Shown: positions 34,800 through 43,913 of the stretch, piece after piece
Layout of the letters: each line of letters opens with the position of its first letter
Numbering within the stretch: the first letter of the stretch is position 1
DNA from: JAGHEK01 sp044426235
GTDB taxonomy: Bacteria > Bacillota > Clostridia > Peptostreptococcales > Peptostreptococcaceae
DNA length: 44,302 nucleotides
Direction: 5' to 3'
NCBI GenBank assembly: GCA_044426235.1
Contig: JAWXUS010000014.1
Location: 1-44,302 of the forward strand
Notes under the pieces: generated by a model
The model's database searches: none
What the model was told of the DNA's origin: nothing
The model's input: the letters and a program-made list of their open reading frames with translations, nothing else
Made by a program: the position numbers and the translations under genes

Positions 34800-35264
34800 A
34801 TGTTCCCAAGTAAAAAAAATAGTAAAGGTTTTACATTAGTTGAGTTATTAGTTGTAATAGCAATTATAGGTATATTAGCAGTAGTTGCTGTGCCATCGCT
34901 TTTTAGAAATATAAACAAAGCAAATTCAGCAGATATAATAGCAGATTTAAGTGCAATTAGAACATCTGTAACATCTGAGTATGCAGACAAAGGTTATTTA
35001 GAATCAGGAGTATATATAAACGACCAAATAGCACAAAGATTTGGTATTGATGGTTTATCGGATAAAGCAAATTATAATTTAGCATTAGATGGTCAAACTG
35101 CTACTGTAACAATTACTGCAAATAATACAGAAACAGCTGGTTATGTTGCGCAAAACTGGAATTTAAGAGCATCAACGGTAGGTGAAGTTGTAACAGTTGA
35201 TTTATTAGCATTACCAATGGGTTCTGATTCAAGTGATAGTTATAATTCAGGAGTATTTGAATAA
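34800..35264 (+). CDS. pilA: Type IV major pilin (prepilin)
   Basis: This is the pilus subunit. The ATG at 34764 has no ribosome binding site, whereas GGGAGG lies 7 nt before the ATG at 34800, giving 154 aa with the normal short leader MFPSKKNSKG and cleavage before FTLVELLVVIAIIGILAVVA (class III/IVa N-terminus with the Glu5). The mature part contains no cysteine, so there is no disulfide-closed D-loop. It is the first gene of the pilus operon, followed by a terminator-like hairpin that would raise its dosage relative to the assembly genes. Gene order matches the C. difficile pilA1 cluster. Confidence 0.93.
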   Translation: MFPSKKNSKGFTLVELLVVIAIIGILAVVAVPSLFRNINKANSADIIADLSAIRTSVTSEYADKGYLESGVYINDQIAQRFGIDGLSDKANYNLALDGQTATVTITANNTETAGYVAQNWNLRASTVGEVVTVDLLALPMGSDSSDSYNSGVFE

Positions 35265-35310
35265 GAAATTTATTAAAAAAGTGTAAAAGCAAGATATTAG
35301 AAATAACACA

Positions 35311-35337
35311 AGTAGGGAGGTAATCCCTGCTTTTTTA
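35311..35337 (+). terminator. Terminator or attenuator between pilA and pilB
   Basis: AGTAGGGA (35311-35318) pairs with TCCCTGCT (35324-35331), one wobble and a 5 nt loop, followed by T6. No new promoter is obvious before pilB, so partial read-through is likely. Confidence 0.75.
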
Positions 35338-35368
35338 ATAAAATATTATAAAAATGAGGGAACAAAAA

Positions 35369-37045
35369 ATGCAAAAAATAAGAATAGGTGACAAATTAGT
35401 TCAGCATGGATACATAACAGAAGATCAGTTACAGGAAACATTAAAATATCAAAAGCAAACAGGAAAGAGATTGGGAACTCTTTTAATTGAAAATGGACTA
35501 ATAAGTTCAGAGGCACTAACTAATATACTAAAAGAATTACTTCAAATAGAGAGTATTGAACTTAATTTATCAAATATAAATCCAGATGCAGTAAAAAGAA
35601 TACCACAAAATATATGTAGAAGATATAAAGTATTTCCATATAAAATAGAAGGTAATACTCTATTTTTAGCAATGGAGGATCCACAAGATAGAGCATCTAT
35701 TCAAGATGTTAGACGTATATCTGGTATGGAAGTTGTACCAAGCATTTCAAATATCAATGAAATTGAAAGTGCAATAGAAAATTTCTATTCAAATACGGAT
35801 GCAGATAAAGCGATAAAAGAATATGCAAAAGATGATAGAAATTCACCTAAAGAAGAGGTTATAATAGAAGATGATGATGTTAACTCTGCACCTATAGTTA
35901 GATTAGTTCATGGTATATTAGAATTAGCTGTTAGAAAAAAAGCGAGTGATATTCATATTGAACACGATGGTGAATCGATGAGGGTAAGATTTAGGATAGA
36001 TGGGATTTTAATTGAACATATGAAAACTAGTTCTCAAGCATATAAAGCAGTAGTTAGTAGAATTAAGATTATGTCTAGTTTAAATATCTCAGAAAAAAGA
36101 CTTCCTCAAGATGGTAGAATGTTTATGAATATTGATAATAAACAAATAGATTTCAGGGTTTCTACTATGCCAACTAACAAAGAAGAAAAGGTTGTTATGA
36201 GGGTACTTGATAAAACGAATTTTATGGTGGGTAAAGAATACTTAGGATTTTCAAATGAACATATGGAAGTCTATGATAATTTACTATCAAAGCCATATGG
36301 ACTTCTTTTAATAGTTGGACCAACTGGAAGTGGAAAAACTACAACTTTGTATTCTATGCTTGAGCAATTAAATAGCATTGAAAAAAATATATTAACTATA
36401 GAAGATCCTGTTGAGTATGAATTAAAAGGAATCAATCAATCTCAAATAAACTATAAAGCAGGACTTGATTTTACAAGTGCTTTAAGATCTTTCTTAAGAC
36501 AAGATCCAGATATTATAATGGTTGGAGAAATAAGAGATTACGATACTGCGGAAATGGCAATTAGAGCATCTCTTACAGGACATTTAGTTTTAAGTACACT
36601 TCATGCAAATACTTCAGCAGGGGCAATATCAAGACTTATAGATATGAAAGTTGATAGATTTTTAATTACATCAAGTTTAATTGGTGTTGTATCTCAGAGG
36701 TTAGTTAGAAGAATTTGTGAGGATTGTAAAACGCCATATGAGGCAAGTCTTGGGGAGAAAAGAATGCTTGGTATAAATCCAGATAGTCAATTAATTTTAC
36801 AAAAAGGAACTGGTTGTTCAAAGTGTAATGAAACTGGATATAAAGGAAGAATGGGTATTTATGAAATGCTTAGAGTAAATAATCAAATTAAAGATTTAAT
36901 TGATAGAGGTGCAAGGGAAGAAGAAATAGTTAGTAAAGCTAGAAGTCTTGGTATGAAGACTATGGTAGAAGATGCTGCACTTAAGGTTTTAGCAGGAAAA
37001 ACTACTGTAGAGGAAATGCTAAGAGTAACTTTTGTGGGCGAATAG
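35369..37045 (+). CDS. pilB: Type IV pilus assembly ATPase PilB
   Basis: This hexameric cytoplasmic ATPase powers pilus extension. The 558 aa protein from the ATG at 35369 (GAGGGA 7 nt upstream; the ATG at 35354 overlaps this box) has an N-terminal MshEN-type domain (GDKLVQHGYITEDQLQETL), the linker and the T2SSE ATPase: Walker A GPTGSGKT near 317-324, the Asp box and Walker B with IIMVGEIRDYDTAEMAIRAS, the His box LSTLHANTS, and a zinc tetracysteine site (CEDC near 452, CSKC near 487). The MshEN domain binds c-di-GMP in some homologues, so direct control by that messenger is possible (inference). Confidence 0.95.
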   Translation: MQKIRIGDKLVQHGYITEDQLQETLKYQKQTGKRLGTLLIENGLISSEALTNILKELLQIESIELNLSNINPDAVKRIPQNICRRYKVFPYKIEGNTLFLAMEDPQDRASIQDVRRISGMEVVPSISNINEIESAIENFYSNTDADKAIKEYAKDDRNSPKEEVIIEDDDVNSAPIVRLVHGILELAVRKKASDIHIEHDGESMRVRFRIDGILIEHMKTSSQAYKAVVSRIKIMSSLNISEKRLPQDGRMFMNIDNKQIDFRVSTMPTNKEEKVVMRVLDKTNFMVGKEYLGFSNEHMEVYDNLLSKPYGLLLIVGPTGSGKTTTLYSMLEQLNSIEKNILTIEDPVEYELKGINQSQINYKAGLDFTSALRSFLRQDPDIIMVGEIRDYDTAEMAIRASLTGHLVLSTLHANTSAGAISRLIDMKVDRFLITSSLIGVVSQRLVRRICEDCKTPYEASLGEKRMLGINPDSQLILQKGTGCSKCNETGYKGRMGIYEMLRVNNQIKDLIDRGAREEEIVSKARSLGMKTMVEDAALKVLAGKTTVEEMLRVTFVGE

Positions 37046-37056
37046 GTGTATAAATT

Positions 37057-38262
37057 ATGAAAAAATTTAATTATGTAGCCATAGATAAAAATGGAGAAAA
37101 AATAAATGGAGTAATTGAGGCCGATGACTTATTAGATGCAAAAAGTAAGTTAAGAGCTAAAAGATTAAAAATTGTTAAGATTGAAAAATCTCAAGAATTA
37201 ACTTTATTTAGTAAAAAGAAAAAAGATAAAAAATTAAAAGCAGATACTGTAAGTCACTTTTGTAGGCAGTTTTCAATAATAATAGCATCAGGAATTAACA
37301 GTATTATAGGGCTTGAAACTTTGGCAAAAAGAACAGAAAATCAAACTTTATCAGAGGAAATTAGTAGAATAGTTGATGAAATTAAAAAAGGTTCAACAAT
37401 TTCTGATGCTATGCTTGATGAAAAATCAAAATTTCCAAAATTACTTGGTGCAATGGTTGCAACAGGTGAGGAAACTGGTACGTTAGAAGAAGTACTTAAG
37501 AATATGTCTACTTTTTATGAAAAAGAATATAGAATTATACAAAAGATAAAAAATGCATCAACATATCCAATAATAGTTGTAATATTATCTCTTGTTATGC
37601 TTTTCGTATTTTCAAGTTTTATCTTACCTGAAATGGTAACTTCTATTATGGAGGTAGATGGTGATTTACCATTTATAACTAAGGTCGTTATGAATGTTGG
37701 TATGTTTATGAATACTTGGTGGCCAGTAGTCTTAGTTCTTATAATTTTTGGTATATATTCACTTAAAAAGTATTTAGAGACTGATGAGGGACGATATAAA
37801 AAAGATCAAATGATTAATAAGATTCCGATTTTAGGAAAAGGTATAAATAGTATAGTTTTAATGAGACTATCAAAGGCACTTCATTTATTTATATCTACTG
37901 GTTATCCAATGCTACAGGGTCTTGAATACATAAAAGAAAGTATGAATAATTCACTAGCTGAAAGAGCTTTAACAGATGCTAGAGATGGACTTATGAAAGG
38001 TGAATCGTTAGCTGAAAATTTAGAAAGAAATGATTATTTTGATTTAGTTTTTGTGCAAATGATTGAAATTGGGGAACAAACAGGTCAATTAGAATTAATA
38101 AGTGATCAAATGTCAGAGTTTTACGAACATGAATCAGATATATACTTAACAAGATTAATATCAATGATAGAGCCTATTATGATAATATTTGTTGGGATAA
38201 TAGTTGCTATATTAGTAATTGCAGTTTTCCTACCAATGCTAAGTATATACGATGGAATTTAG
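37057..38262 (+). CDS. pilC: Type IV pilus inner-membrane platform protein PilC
   Basis: It links the ATPase to the growing pilus. The 401 aa protein begins KKFNYVAIDKNGEKINGVIE and has two T2SSF domains: the first with FCRQFSIIIASGINSIIGLE and AMVATGEETGTLEEVL, the second with MRLSKALHLFISTGYPMLQGL and MIEIGEQTGQLE. Membrane segments lie at about 168-192, 219-236 and 370-394. It follows pilB by 11 bp. The ribosome binding site (AGGTG) is weak. Confidence 0.95.
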   Translation: MKKFNYVAIDKNGEKINGVIEADDLLDAKSKLRAKRLKIVKIEKSQELTLFSKKKKDKKLKADTVSHFCRQFSIIIASGINSIIGLETLAKRTENQTLSEEISRIVDEIKKGSTISDAMLDEKSKFPKLLGAMVATGEETGTLEEVLKNMSTFYEKEYRIIQKIKNASTYPIIVVILSLVMLFVFSSFILPEMVTSIMEVDGDLPFITKVVMNVGMFMNTWWPVVLVLIIFGIYSLKKYLETDEGRYKKDQMINKIPILGKGINSIVLMRLSKALHLFISTGYPMLQGLEYIKESMNNSLAERALTDARDGLMKGESLAENLERNDYFDLVFVQMIEIGEQTGQLELISDQMSEFYEHESDIYLTRLISMIEPIMIIFVGIIVAILVIAVFLPMLSIYDGI

Positions 38263-38274
38263 GGAGGAATATAT

Positions 38275-39843
38275 ATGAAATTATATATATCATACTATGA
38301 AAACTATGTAGTTATAGTTGAGGGTATGTATAATAATAAAAAAGGTAAATATATCATAAAAAATCTTGATATTATTACAGAAAATGATGTAGTACTTGAC
38401 ACAGAAGATAGATATTCACTTCTTAGGCAAGCGCTTGAACTTAATCAATACAAAAGTAAAAAAGTAGTGTTTTTATTAAATACAAGAGACGTTATATTAA
38501 AGTCAAATTCTATTAAAAAGATAGATAAAAAAGATCTAGATGGAATAATGAATAACGAGATGTATGATATGATGTCTTTAGATGATGCTGAATACTCTTT
38601 CTCTTATGAAGTAATTGGAGAAAGAGTAGTTGAAGAAGAAATTTATTTAGATATGATAATTGCAGCTGTACAAAATAGAGAACTTGATGAAATTCTTCAA
38701 ATATTTGAAGAAAATAAACTAACAGTTACTAGTATAGACACTTTAACCACTGCATATTCTAGGTTAATAAAAAATATAGAATATAATGATATGATGATAA
38801 TAAATATTGGTAGATATGGAAGTATAGTTGATATTTACAAAGAAAATACATTTTTTATTCACGATAATATTCCAGTTAAAGTTTCAGATGAATCTAATGA
38901 ATTTGTTGCACAGTCTTTAAAGAGTGAAATTAAAGGACTTATGGACTTTTATTCATCGAGAAACTTTGGTAAAGAAGTTGACGAAATAATTTTAATTGGA
39001 GAATCTAATAAGAATAAATTTATACAAGAAGAATTTAGAACTGGATTTAATAGTAAAGTTATAACTGGTGTTGAAAATTTATTTAATATAGCAGACAATA
39101 TTCAAGGAGAAATACTTGAAGAAGATATAAGTAATATAACAGATATATTAGGTAGTATGCTTATTTCAACAATGTCTAAAAAATCTTATGATCCAATAAA
39201 TTTACTTCCTCTTGAAGAAAAAAATAAGAGAATAAAAAATATAAAAAATAGAAATATTTTATCTATGACTATTGCATCGGTTTCAATATTAGCACTTCCA
39301 TACTGTGCACTTATAGTTATGAATAATAGAGTTGAAGATACTTATTTAATATATCAACAAAATCTTAATAATATAAAGGTTCAGTATAAAAGTATAAAAG
39401 ATTTAGATACAGAAATACAAAAGTATCAAGATAAGATTGATATTTATGAAATGTTAAGTTCTAAAAATATAACTTGGAATGAAGTACTATCTGCGATTGA
39501 GAAAAATATTTCAACTAATGCAGATTTAACAGATGTAAAAGTATATTATGATGAATATTTAGCAAAAACAACTACAGTAAAAGAAACTACTGAAGATAGT
39601 AGTGATACTACTCAACAAACGAGTAGCACAAGTACACCATTATATGAAAAAATACCAAATACTATTTCTTTAACTGGAATAACTAGAAACGCTGAAAGTA
39701 TAGGTATGTTTACATATAACCTTAATCAACTTGATTATTTTAAATCTGTTGAGTTAAAAAGCAGTATTTGGGACGAAAATGATGATATATTAACATTTGA
39801 AATTATATTAATATTAAAAGAGGGGGTAATTTCTGTTGAGTAG
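38275..39843 (+). CDS. pilMN: PilM-PilN fusion protein
   Basis: At 522 aa the protein joins two alignment-complex subunits that are separate genes in most Gram-negative bacteria. Residues 1 to about 300 are an actin-like PilM fold (MKLYISYYENYVVIVEG, a NIGRYGSIVDIY strand pair). The PilN signature DPINLLPLEEKNK (306-318) follows, then one TM (about 326-347), a coiled coil and a periplasmic-type ferredoxin-like domain interrupted by a Thr/Ser-rich loop (about 433-460). GGGAGG precedes the ATG. The same fusion is described for C. difficile. It overlaps pilO by 8 bp. Confidence 0.88.
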   Translation: MKLYISYYENYVVIVEGMYNNKKGKYIIKNLDIITENDVVLDTEDRYSLLRQALELNQYKSKKVVFLLNTRDVILKSNSIKKIDKKDLDGIMNNEMYDMMSLDDAEYSFSYEVIGERVVEEEIYLDMIIAAVQNRELDEILQIFEENKLTVTSIDTLTTAYSRLIKNIEYNDMMIINIGRYGSIVDIYKENTFFIHDNIPVKVSDESNEFVAQSLKSEIKGLMDFYSSRNFGKEVDEIILIGESNKNKFIQEEFRTGFNSKVITGVENLFNIADNIQGEILEEDISNITDILGSMLISTMSKKSYDPINLLPLEEKNKRIKNIKNRNILSMTIASVSILALPYCALIVMNNRVEDTYLIYQQNLNNIKVQYKSIKDLDTEIQKYQDKIDIYEMLSSKNITWNEVLSAIEKNISTNADLTDVKVYYDEYLAKTTTVKETTEDSSDTTQQTSSTSTPLYEKIPNTISLTGITRNAESIGMFTYNLNQLDYFKSVELKSSIWDENDDILTFEIILILKEGVISVE

Positions 39844-40735
39844 AACTACTAAAAAGAAAAAAAATATACTACAAAGAGATGTGAACCCAAAGCATTTATT
39901 ATTAATAACAGCAATATTTGGATCTATATTTATTTATGTATTTTTACTAATGTATCCAAAGTATATAGATATAAAAGACTCTTACAACAAGATAAGTATT
40001 GTTGAAGATGAAATTAGAGAATATAAAATTAATATGGGTAGTATAGATTCAAAAAATATGGAATTAAAAGCTATAACTGAAGAAGAAAAAGTTAAAAGCT
40101 CAATAGTAAATCATAAAATGCAAGATGGTATGTTTTGGATTGGATTATCACAACTTATGGAAAAAGTTGATGTTAAATTATTAGAATATACTTTATCAGA
40201 CTCTATTTCGTATGATACATTTTTTGCTATACCAACTAAATTAAGTGTTAGAGGGGATTATAAGTCTGTAAGAACTATAATGAACTATCTTGAAAATCAA
40301 GAAAATATGACACAAATTTTAGATTATAGAATGGAAACATACATTAAGCCACAAGAACAATCTTCAACAACAACGACTTTTACTAAACAAGCAGTAAATA
40401 GTGCAAGTGTATTTTGGATAGAAGACGATAGTAATATTTATCATAGTACACAGTTTTGTCCGAGTTTATCAAATAACACTCAACCTCTTATTAATGGAAG
40501 TGTAAGTGATGCAAATAAAGCTGAAAAAACAGTAGCACATAGTGAATGCTGTGCTACTGGAAGTGAATTAGCTACTGAAGTAGAAACTGAAGAATCAAAA
40601 GCTGAAGGTGATATTGAGGCAACGTTTGAATTTATAATCTATTCTCTTGAAAATCCAACAATAGAACTTGAAAATGGAGATGCTAGTGAATGGAAACCAG
40701 GAAAGAACAATCCTTTTACAACGACTATTGATTAG
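39836..40735 (+). CDS. pilO: PilO-like pilus alignment protein with a Cys/His insertion
   Basis: The 299 aa protein starts at TTG inside the end of pilMN (GGGGG box about 9 nt upstream). It has a basic N-terminus, one TM (about 19-40), a coiled coil (about 44-92) and a ferredoxin-like fold: LLEYTLSDSISYDTFF, FAIPTKLSVRGDYKSV, MNYLENQ and DYRMETYIKP. The last strand (IEATFEFIIYS, about 260-270) is separated from the rest by about 90 extra residues containing SVFWIEDDSNIYHSTQFCPS and VAHSECC (191-239), which resembles the small YH-x4-CP...C modules seen in some clostridial and phage proteins. Position and topology support PilO. Confidence 0.82.
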   Translation: MSRTTKKKKNILQRDVNPKHLLLITAIFGSIFIYVFLLMYPKYIDIKDSYNKISIVEDEIREYKINMGSIDSKNMELKAITEEEKVKSSIVNHKMQDGMFWIGLSQLMEKVDVKLLEYTLSDSISYDTFFAIPTKLSVRGDYKSVRTIMNYLENQENMTQILDYRMETYIKPQEQSSTTTTFTKQAVNSASVFWIEDDSNIYHSTQFCPSLSNNTQPLINGSVSDANKAEKTVAHSECCATGSELATEVETEESKAEGDIEATFEFIIYSLENPTIELENGDASEWKPGKNNPFTTTID

Positions 40736-40749
40736 TGGAGAGTGAAAAA

Positions 40750-41220
40750 ATGCCTAAAAATAATAAAGGATTTACACTTTTAGAAGTTTTGGTAGTTATT
40801 AGTATACTTACTATAATTTTGTTTATAGGAAATAAGATGATGATTGATGTAGTGACATTTAGAAGTGATCAGCGAACTAAAACTGAAGAAATGTCAAATA
40901 TTACTTTGGCTAAAAAGTATCTTACAAATGATCTTAAAGCATCAAAATCTATCGAAAAAGTAAGTGATTATATTTGGAAGATAAAAAATTCTAATGATGA
41001 AGATATAACTTATTATATATCACTTAATCTGAATGAAAAAAAATATTCACTAGATAGAGTACAAAATGGTAATTCAATACAAATAATATCTGAACAAAAG
41101 TATTATGCAGAACCACTTTTTAATATAACTGAAAAAGATTCATTATATACAGTTGAATTATTTATGAAAGAAAACAATTATAAGTTTGAAGTTATGAAAA
41201 GAATAACTTCAAACTTATAA
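40750..41220 (+). CDS. pilV: Minor type IV prepilin (PilV-like)
   Basis: The 156 aa protein has the prepilin leader MPKNNKG and FTLLEVLVVISILTIILFI with Glu5. The open frame begins at a GTG overlapping the pilO stop codon, but GGAG before the ATG at 40750 favours that start. The mature part is short, polar and beta-rich, without cysteines. Position between pilO and the next minor pilin corresponds to C. difficile pilV; the symbol is by synteny and is not proven by sequence. Confidence 0.75.
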   Translation: MPKNNKGFTLLEVLVVISILTIILFIGNKMMIDVVTFRSDQRTKTEEMSNITLAKKYLTNDLKASKSIEKVSDYIWKIKNSNDEDITYYISLNLNEKKYSLDRVQNGNSIQIISEQKYYAEPLFNITEKDSLYTVELFMKENNYKFEVMKRITSNL

Positions 41221-41259
41221 TGTAACTATAAAAATTCAGTATTTAAAAGGATAATAAAT

Positions 41260-41679
41260 ATGAAAAAAAGTAATAGAGGATTTACACTTCTTGAAGTCTT
41301 AATATCAATAAGTATATTAACTATAATAGTACTATCTTTTGCTAATTTCTTAAGTTCAAATATAAAATATAACGTTAAAAATGAACAAGACATTAAGGCA
41401 TTAAATATTGCAACTAGTGAGATTGAGAACTTAAGATATCAAATAAAAAATAATCAAGATATATTTTTTACTACAGATGATAAGGAGTTTGTAGAACTTC
41501 TTAATGCTTGGGAAATTAATGATGAAATAAATATTAAGGCAAATGATCCATATAAAAGAGTAATTAAAATTGAAAAAAATGAGAATATCTATACCGTACA
41601 CGTTAAAATAACTAAAGACGGTGCATTTTCTACAAATAAAGAAACTAAATTAATAGCACAAATATTTAGCAATGAATAG
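41260..41679 (+). CDS. pilU: Minor type IV prepilin (PilU-like)
   Basis: The 139 aa protein has the leader MKKSNRG and the methylation-type N-terminus FTLLEVLISISILTIIVLSF with Glu5. The mature domain is small (about 130 residues), charged and without cysteines. RBS AAGGAT lies 7 nt before the ATG. It is named by position in the cluster relative to C. difficile pilU. Confidence 0.72.
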   Translation: MKKSNRGFTLLEVLISISILTIIVLSFANFLSSNIKYNVKNEQDIKALNIATSEIENLRYQIKNNQDIFFTTDDKEFVELLNAWEINDEINIKANDPYKRVIKIEKNENIYTVHVKITKDGAFSTNKETKLIAQIFSNE

Positions 41680-41690
41680 GATGGTGCAAA

Positions 41691-42785
41691 TTGAAAATAA
41701 AAAGTGAAAAAGGTTCAGCATTATTTTTAGTTATGCTTGTTATGTCTCTTGTAACTATTGCAGTTATGTCTCTTACAAAACAAGTCAATAATCAAATTAT
41801 ATTTAATATGAACGATTATGAAAGTGTTCAATATGAATACTTAGCAGAGTCTAGTATAGAAAATAGTATAAATAAAATAATTAAAAGTGCTAAAAATTCA
41901 GAAATTAGCATAGAAGAAGAAATTGAAGAAGATGATAATGCTATCAAAATAGGATTTAATCATAGTGAAGATTGTAAAAATTCAGGAGATGAAGATTGTA
42001 GCCATATTAGATGTTTACCTATTGTAAGAAATGGCGATACTGAAAGTAGTGATGGATTTTATAAATTAATATATATAGATTTTATTGAAGATAATACTAT
42101 TTTAGAATCACTTCCATTTATGATTGATAATGCTAAATTAAAAAATGATGATTTATTAGTTAAAGATATAGCTTTCTTACTTAATAGTTTTAGTGGTGAA
42201 GAAATAGAGGAATTTGGATTTAATGAAAATAATATTTTGGATTTAACCAAAAAAATTATTGATAGTGACGGTTCTGATTATGAATCATTTGAGATTTATC
42301 TTGAAAATTTGGGTCAAATTGAGTTAAAACTTGAGGAAGTTATAGATTTTATTAATGAAAATTATGAAGATATGGTCGTTGAGATAGAGGAACTAGAGGT
42401 TTATTTATCTGAAATAAAAGAAATAAAAAGCAGATTAGATGCAAAAACTGAAGTACCAAGTACAGGTTTAGTTGAAATAAATATACCAGAGTATATTTCG
42501 TCAACTAGAAATGAAAATGGACTTTTAAAGATTAATGATTTAATAGATATATCGAATTCAACTATGTTTGTTGATATATCTAAAAATGGAGATAATATTA
42601 GTTCTTTTGAAATAGAGAAAGTAGTATTAAATGGCGAAGAATTTGAAGTAATTGATAATATAATTACATTAAAAGGACACGCCTCAAAATATAGTAGCCA
42701 AATAGTAAATACTATTTCGGTTAAAGTAAAATTTTATATAGAATCGGATAGATTAATGTATGGTTTATTAGATTATAAGGAGTAG
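41691..42785 (+). CDS. pilK: PilX/GspK-like minor pilin (PilK-like)
   Basis: The 364 aa protein starts at TTG (GGATGGTG 3-5 nt upstream) with MKIKSEKG and SALFLVMLVMSLVTIAVMSL, a PilX-type N-terminus in which the usual Glu5 is absent, as in GspK-type tip pilins. A helix YEYLAESSIENSINKII follows (conserved YxAExx in this group). A Cys/His cluster, HSEDCKNSGDEDCSHIRC, lies at residues 91-108. The rest is acidic. It ends 4 bp before pilT. In type II systems GspK caps the pseudopilus tip; a similar role here is inferred. Confidence 0.72.
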   Translation: MKIKSEKGSALFLVMLVMSLVTIAVMSLTKQVNNQIIFNMNDYESVQYEYLAESSIENSINKIIKSAKNSEISIEEEIEEDDNAIKIGFNHSEDCKNSGDEDCSHIRCLPIVRNGDTESSDGFYKLIYIDFIEDNTILESLPFMIDNAKLKNDDLLVKDIAFLLNSFSGEEIEEFGFNENNILDLTKKIIDSDGSDYESFEIYLENLGQIELKLEEVIDFINENYEDMVVEIEELEVYLSEIKEIKSRLDAKTEVPSTGLVEINIPEYISSTRNENGLLKINDLIDISNSTMFVDISKNGDNISSFEIEKVVLNGEEFEVIDNIITLKGHASKYSSQIVNTISVKVKFYIESDRLMYGLLDYKE

Positions 42786-42789
42786 AGCT

Positions 42790-43854
42790 ATGAGTATATT
42801 TGATTTATTAAAACAAGCAATAAATATTGGGGCATCAGACATTCATATAACGGTTGGTAGTAATGTTATAGCAAGAGTAAGAGGACAATTTATGAATCTT
42901 ACTAACAATAAATTAACTGCATTAGATACAAAAAAAATAGTTAAAGAAATTGCAGGAGATGAAAATTATAAAAGAGTAAATGAAAATGGTGAATGTGATT
43001 TTTCAGTTTCAATAGATACAGGAGAAAGATTTAGGGTTAATGCATATAAACAAAAAGGAAGTTATGCGGTTGCAGTTAGAACTATAACTTCTGAAATACC
43101 TAAATTTGAGGATTTAAAACTTCCTGAAATATTAAAAACTTTTACACAAAAACAAAAAGGACTAGTATTAGTTACAGGTCCAACTGGAAGTGGTAAAAGT
43201 ACTACTTTAGCGAGTATGTTAGATTTAATTAATGAAAATCAACAAAGACACATTATAACTTTAGAAGATCCAATTGAGTATGTACATAGTCATAAGAAAA
43301 GTATTATCAATCAAAGAGAAATTGGCCAAGATACAAAAAGCTTTAATACTGCACTTAGATCTATATTAAGGCAAGATCCAGATGTTATATTAGTTGGAGA
43401 AATGAGAGATCCAGAAACTATATCTATTGCACTTACTGCAGCAGAAACTGGACATTTAGTATTTTCAACACTTCATACAGTAGGTTCTGCAAAAACTATA
43501 GATAGAATAGTAGATATGTTCCCAGCTGAACAGCAACAACAAATTAGAACACAATTATCAACAGTTTGTGAGGGAATAATTTCTCAACAATTAATACAAA
43601 CTATAGATAATAGACATAGAGTAGCTGCACTTGAAGTTATGGTTGCAAATTCTGCAATTAGAAACTTAATAAGGGAAAATAAAACTTATCAAATACAAAA
43701 TATAATTCATACTGGTACAAAACAAGGAATGCAATCAATGGATCAAGAATTAGTTGATTTATATAAACAAGGAACAATAAGTAGAGAGAGTGTTCTTAGT
43801 AGATGTACTGATTTTGAGTATGTTAATAGACTAATCGGAGATAGACAATTATAG
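42790..43854 (+). CDS. pilT: Type IV pilus retraction ATPase PilT
   Basis: This hexameric ATPase depolymerises the pilus, giving twitching motility. The 354 aa protein starts FDLLKQAINIGASDIHITVG, with Walker A GPTGSGKST near 130-138, ITLEDPIEYVH, Walker B VILVGEMRDPETISIAL and the His box FSTLHTVGSAKTIDRIVDMFP. The C-terminal AIRNLIRE motif needed for retraction in PilT is present (NSAIRNLIRENK). AAGGAG overlaps the end of pilK. Confidence 0.95.
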   Translation: MSIFDLLKQAINIGASDIHITVGSNVIARVRGQFMNLTNNKLTALDTKKIVKEIAGDENYKRVNENGECDFSVSIDTGERFRVNAYKQKGSYAVAVRTITSEIPKFEDLKLPEILKTFTQKQKGLVLVTGPTGSGKSTTLASMLDLINENQQRHIITLEDPIEYVHSHKKSIINQREIGQDTKSFNTALRSILRQDPDVILVGEMRDPETISIALTAAETGHLVFSTLHTVGSAKTIDRIVDMFPAEQQQQIRTQLSTVCEGIISQQLIQTIDNRHRVAALEVMVANSAIRNLIRENKTYQIQNIIHTGTKQGMQSMDQELVDLYKQGTISRESVLSRCTDFEYVNRLIGDRQL

Positions 43855-43865
43855 AAACACAAAAT

Positions 43866-43889
43866 GGGAGACGTTAAGTTTCCCTTTTT
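43866..43889 (+). terminator. Terminator or attenuator between pilT and pilD
   Basis: GGGAGAC (43866-43872) pairs with GTTTCCC (43878-43884), one wobble and a 5 nt loop, followed by T5. pilD lies just 25 bp further on, so it may be expressed by read-through. Confidence 0.65.
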
Positions 43890-43913
43890 AAATATAAAAA
43901 AAGGAAGTTTATT

